From NCBI RefSeq assembly GCF_900115195.1, contig NZ_FOVO01000032.1, positions 1-38,500 on the forward strand: a stretch of DNA of 38,500 bases, read 5' to 3'. The position numbers were made by a program, and so were the translations under genes. Below are positions 37,853 to 38,500 of the stretch, piece by piece. This DNA comes from Xenorhabdus japonica (GTDB lineage: Bacteria; Pseudomonadota; Gammaproteobacteria; Enterobacterales; Enterobacteriaceae). How positions within the stretch are numbered: the stretch's first letter is position 1; the number at the start of each line of letters is the position of its first letter. The notes under the pieces were generated by a model that did no database searches, had not been told where the DNA came from, and saw only the letters and a list, made by a program, of their open reading frames with translations.

Positions 37853-38106
37853 CTATTTTCCACCCGCTAAGTCAATGAAATTGCCGGTAACATACGATGA
37901 TTCATCAGACAGCAATTGTTCTTCATCCGCTATATCGACCTGAACCGCAATAGCTGACCGCCCAAGAGCGCGGATCATATTCACCACTTCATAAGCTTTA
38001 TCTTCACGGTTACGATAACCAATACAGATATGATGTCCCTGCGTTGCCAAACAACGTGCCGTGGCCTTGCCGATGCCACGGGAACCACCTGTAATGATTG
38101 TGACTT
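37853..38106 (-). pseudogene. ygfF-like short-chain dehydrogenase with large internal deletion
   Basis: The minus-strand frame reads KVTIITGGSRGIGKATARCL, then GYRNREDKAYEVVNMIRALG and AVQVDIADEEQ, which is the N-terminal Rossmann half of an SDR enzyme close to E. coli YgfF, with the NAD(P) motif TGGSRGIG. It then jumps in frame to LLSDESSYVTGNFIDLAGGK, the very C-terminus of YgfF. About 160 residues are missing, including the Ser-Tyr-Lys catalytic centre. No ATG precedes the Rossmann start; a TAA is in frame just before Lys. It is a dead gene. ygfF is not near dxs in E. coli. Confidence 0.85.
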
Positions 38107-38419
38107 TTTAAACATATATAAATATATAGCTATAATATCTCAAAAATAATCACTTGTTTTAAAAAGAAAATACAAATACGTTATCTATAAAAATAGAAAT
38201 ACTCTCTATGTTAAATTTTCAATCATAACATTCAAAACTATACTCCAAACTGCAAGAGTAAATCCCGCAAAGGGGCCTGCTCTCGCCACGGCGGCGTTTC
38301 TAAGTGGCTATAATATTTTAGTTAATTTCCATTATGTACAATTAGGAGAAATCATCTCCCTAATTATTTTCTAAGCTTGGTATTACATGCTCATTTTTTA
38401 ATCCACTTGGATTCACATA
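38107..38419. other. AT-rich spacer with a GC-richer coding-like patch
   Basis: No intact gene is seen. Around 38250-38320 the sequence becomes GC-richer than its surroundings. On the minus strand it can be read as NAAVARAGPFAGFTLAVWSI and a few more residues to a stop, and on the plus strand as an open stretch through ARVNPAKGPALATAAFLSGY. One of these may be the remnant of a membrane-protein gene, but no family was recognised. Confidence 0.35.
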
Positions 38420-38500
38420 TTAAGCGCAACACCGTAATGAACGAAGTAAATGAGTGGGTATTCCTTTAAATAACTCATTCGGTGTTTTGTAATCTCGTGT
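38420..38500 (-). CDS. Transposase C-terminus, probably IS30 family (partial)
   Basis: The last 81 bases hold 26 codons and a TAA on the minus strand. They begin TRDYKTPNELFKGIP and end RCCA. The segment R-x-Y-K-T-P-N-E-L-F is the usual end of the integrase-core domain in IS30-type transposases (RPRKTLGYKTPNE pattern). The rest lies beyond the window, so integrity is unknown and the family is assigned from this short motif. Confidence 0.6.
   Translation of the reverse strand, partial: TRDYKTPNELFKGIPTHLLRSLRCCA

Noticed and set aside
37734-37943. 69-codon plus-strand frame after the SymE-like gene
   Set aside because: It runs antisense to the ygfF-like pseudogene, whose protein match is clear.

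Overview
The window is a stretch of enterobacterial core chromosome with mobile-element debris at both ends. Core gene order is that of the Escherichia coli 9-10 minute region, seen in reverse: glnK, mdlB-mdlA, decR, queC, fadM, ybaV, ppiD, hupB, lon, clpX, clpP, tig, bolA, then yajG, ampG, cyoABCDE, yajR, yajQ, panE, yajL, thiI, xseB-ispA-dxs. The AT-rich composition, AT-rich spacers, IS982/IS1/IS30/IS110 remnants and short dispersed hairpin repeats suggest a Morganellaceae member, most likely Xenorhabdus or Photorhabdus. The genus is inferred and was not tested by a search.

Positions 1-250: the C-terminus of an IS110-type transposase abuts a glnK gene cut after 26 codons. The sigma-54 promoter and an NtrC-type site upstream of glnK are still present, and the NtrC site overlaps the end of mdlB. 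Positions 416-6360: the MdlAB/SmdAB ABC exporter, a DecR-like Lrp-family regulator divergent from a PLP-dependent cysteine-desulfhydrase-like gene (this takes the place of ybaE-cof of E. coli), and queC.

Positions 6574-17092, minus strand: fadM, ybaV and the protein-quality-control cluster ppiD, hupB, lon, clpX, clpP, tig, plus bolA. Several genes have their own rho-independent terminator, and lon and probably clpP have heat-shock (sigma-32) promoters. Positions 17364-25717, plus strand: lipoprotein yajG, permease ampG, an OmpK/Tsx-type channel and the complete cytochrome bo3 operon cyoABCDE. Positions 25860-34782: yajR, yajQ, panE-yajL, thiI and the isoprenoid operon xseB-ispA-dxs.

Positions 34783-38500 are accessory DNA where E. 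coli has yajO. They hold a hairpin repeat, a chimeric IS982/IS1 remnant, a FimB/FimE/MrpI-type tyrosine recombinase, a SymE-like gene with two similar halves, a ygfF-like dehydrogenase pseudogene with a large internal deletion, and an IS30-type transposase C-terminus at the edge. The most interesting object is a 309-bp segment bounded by perfect 24-bp inverted repeats (35854-35877 and 36139-36162). This has the architecture of a fimS-type DNA switch. One repeat lies inside the 3' end of the recombinase gene and encodes exactly eight in-frame codons, so inversion would swap the enzyme's C-terminal tail. The operon the switch would normally control is absent; IS debris lies in its place.
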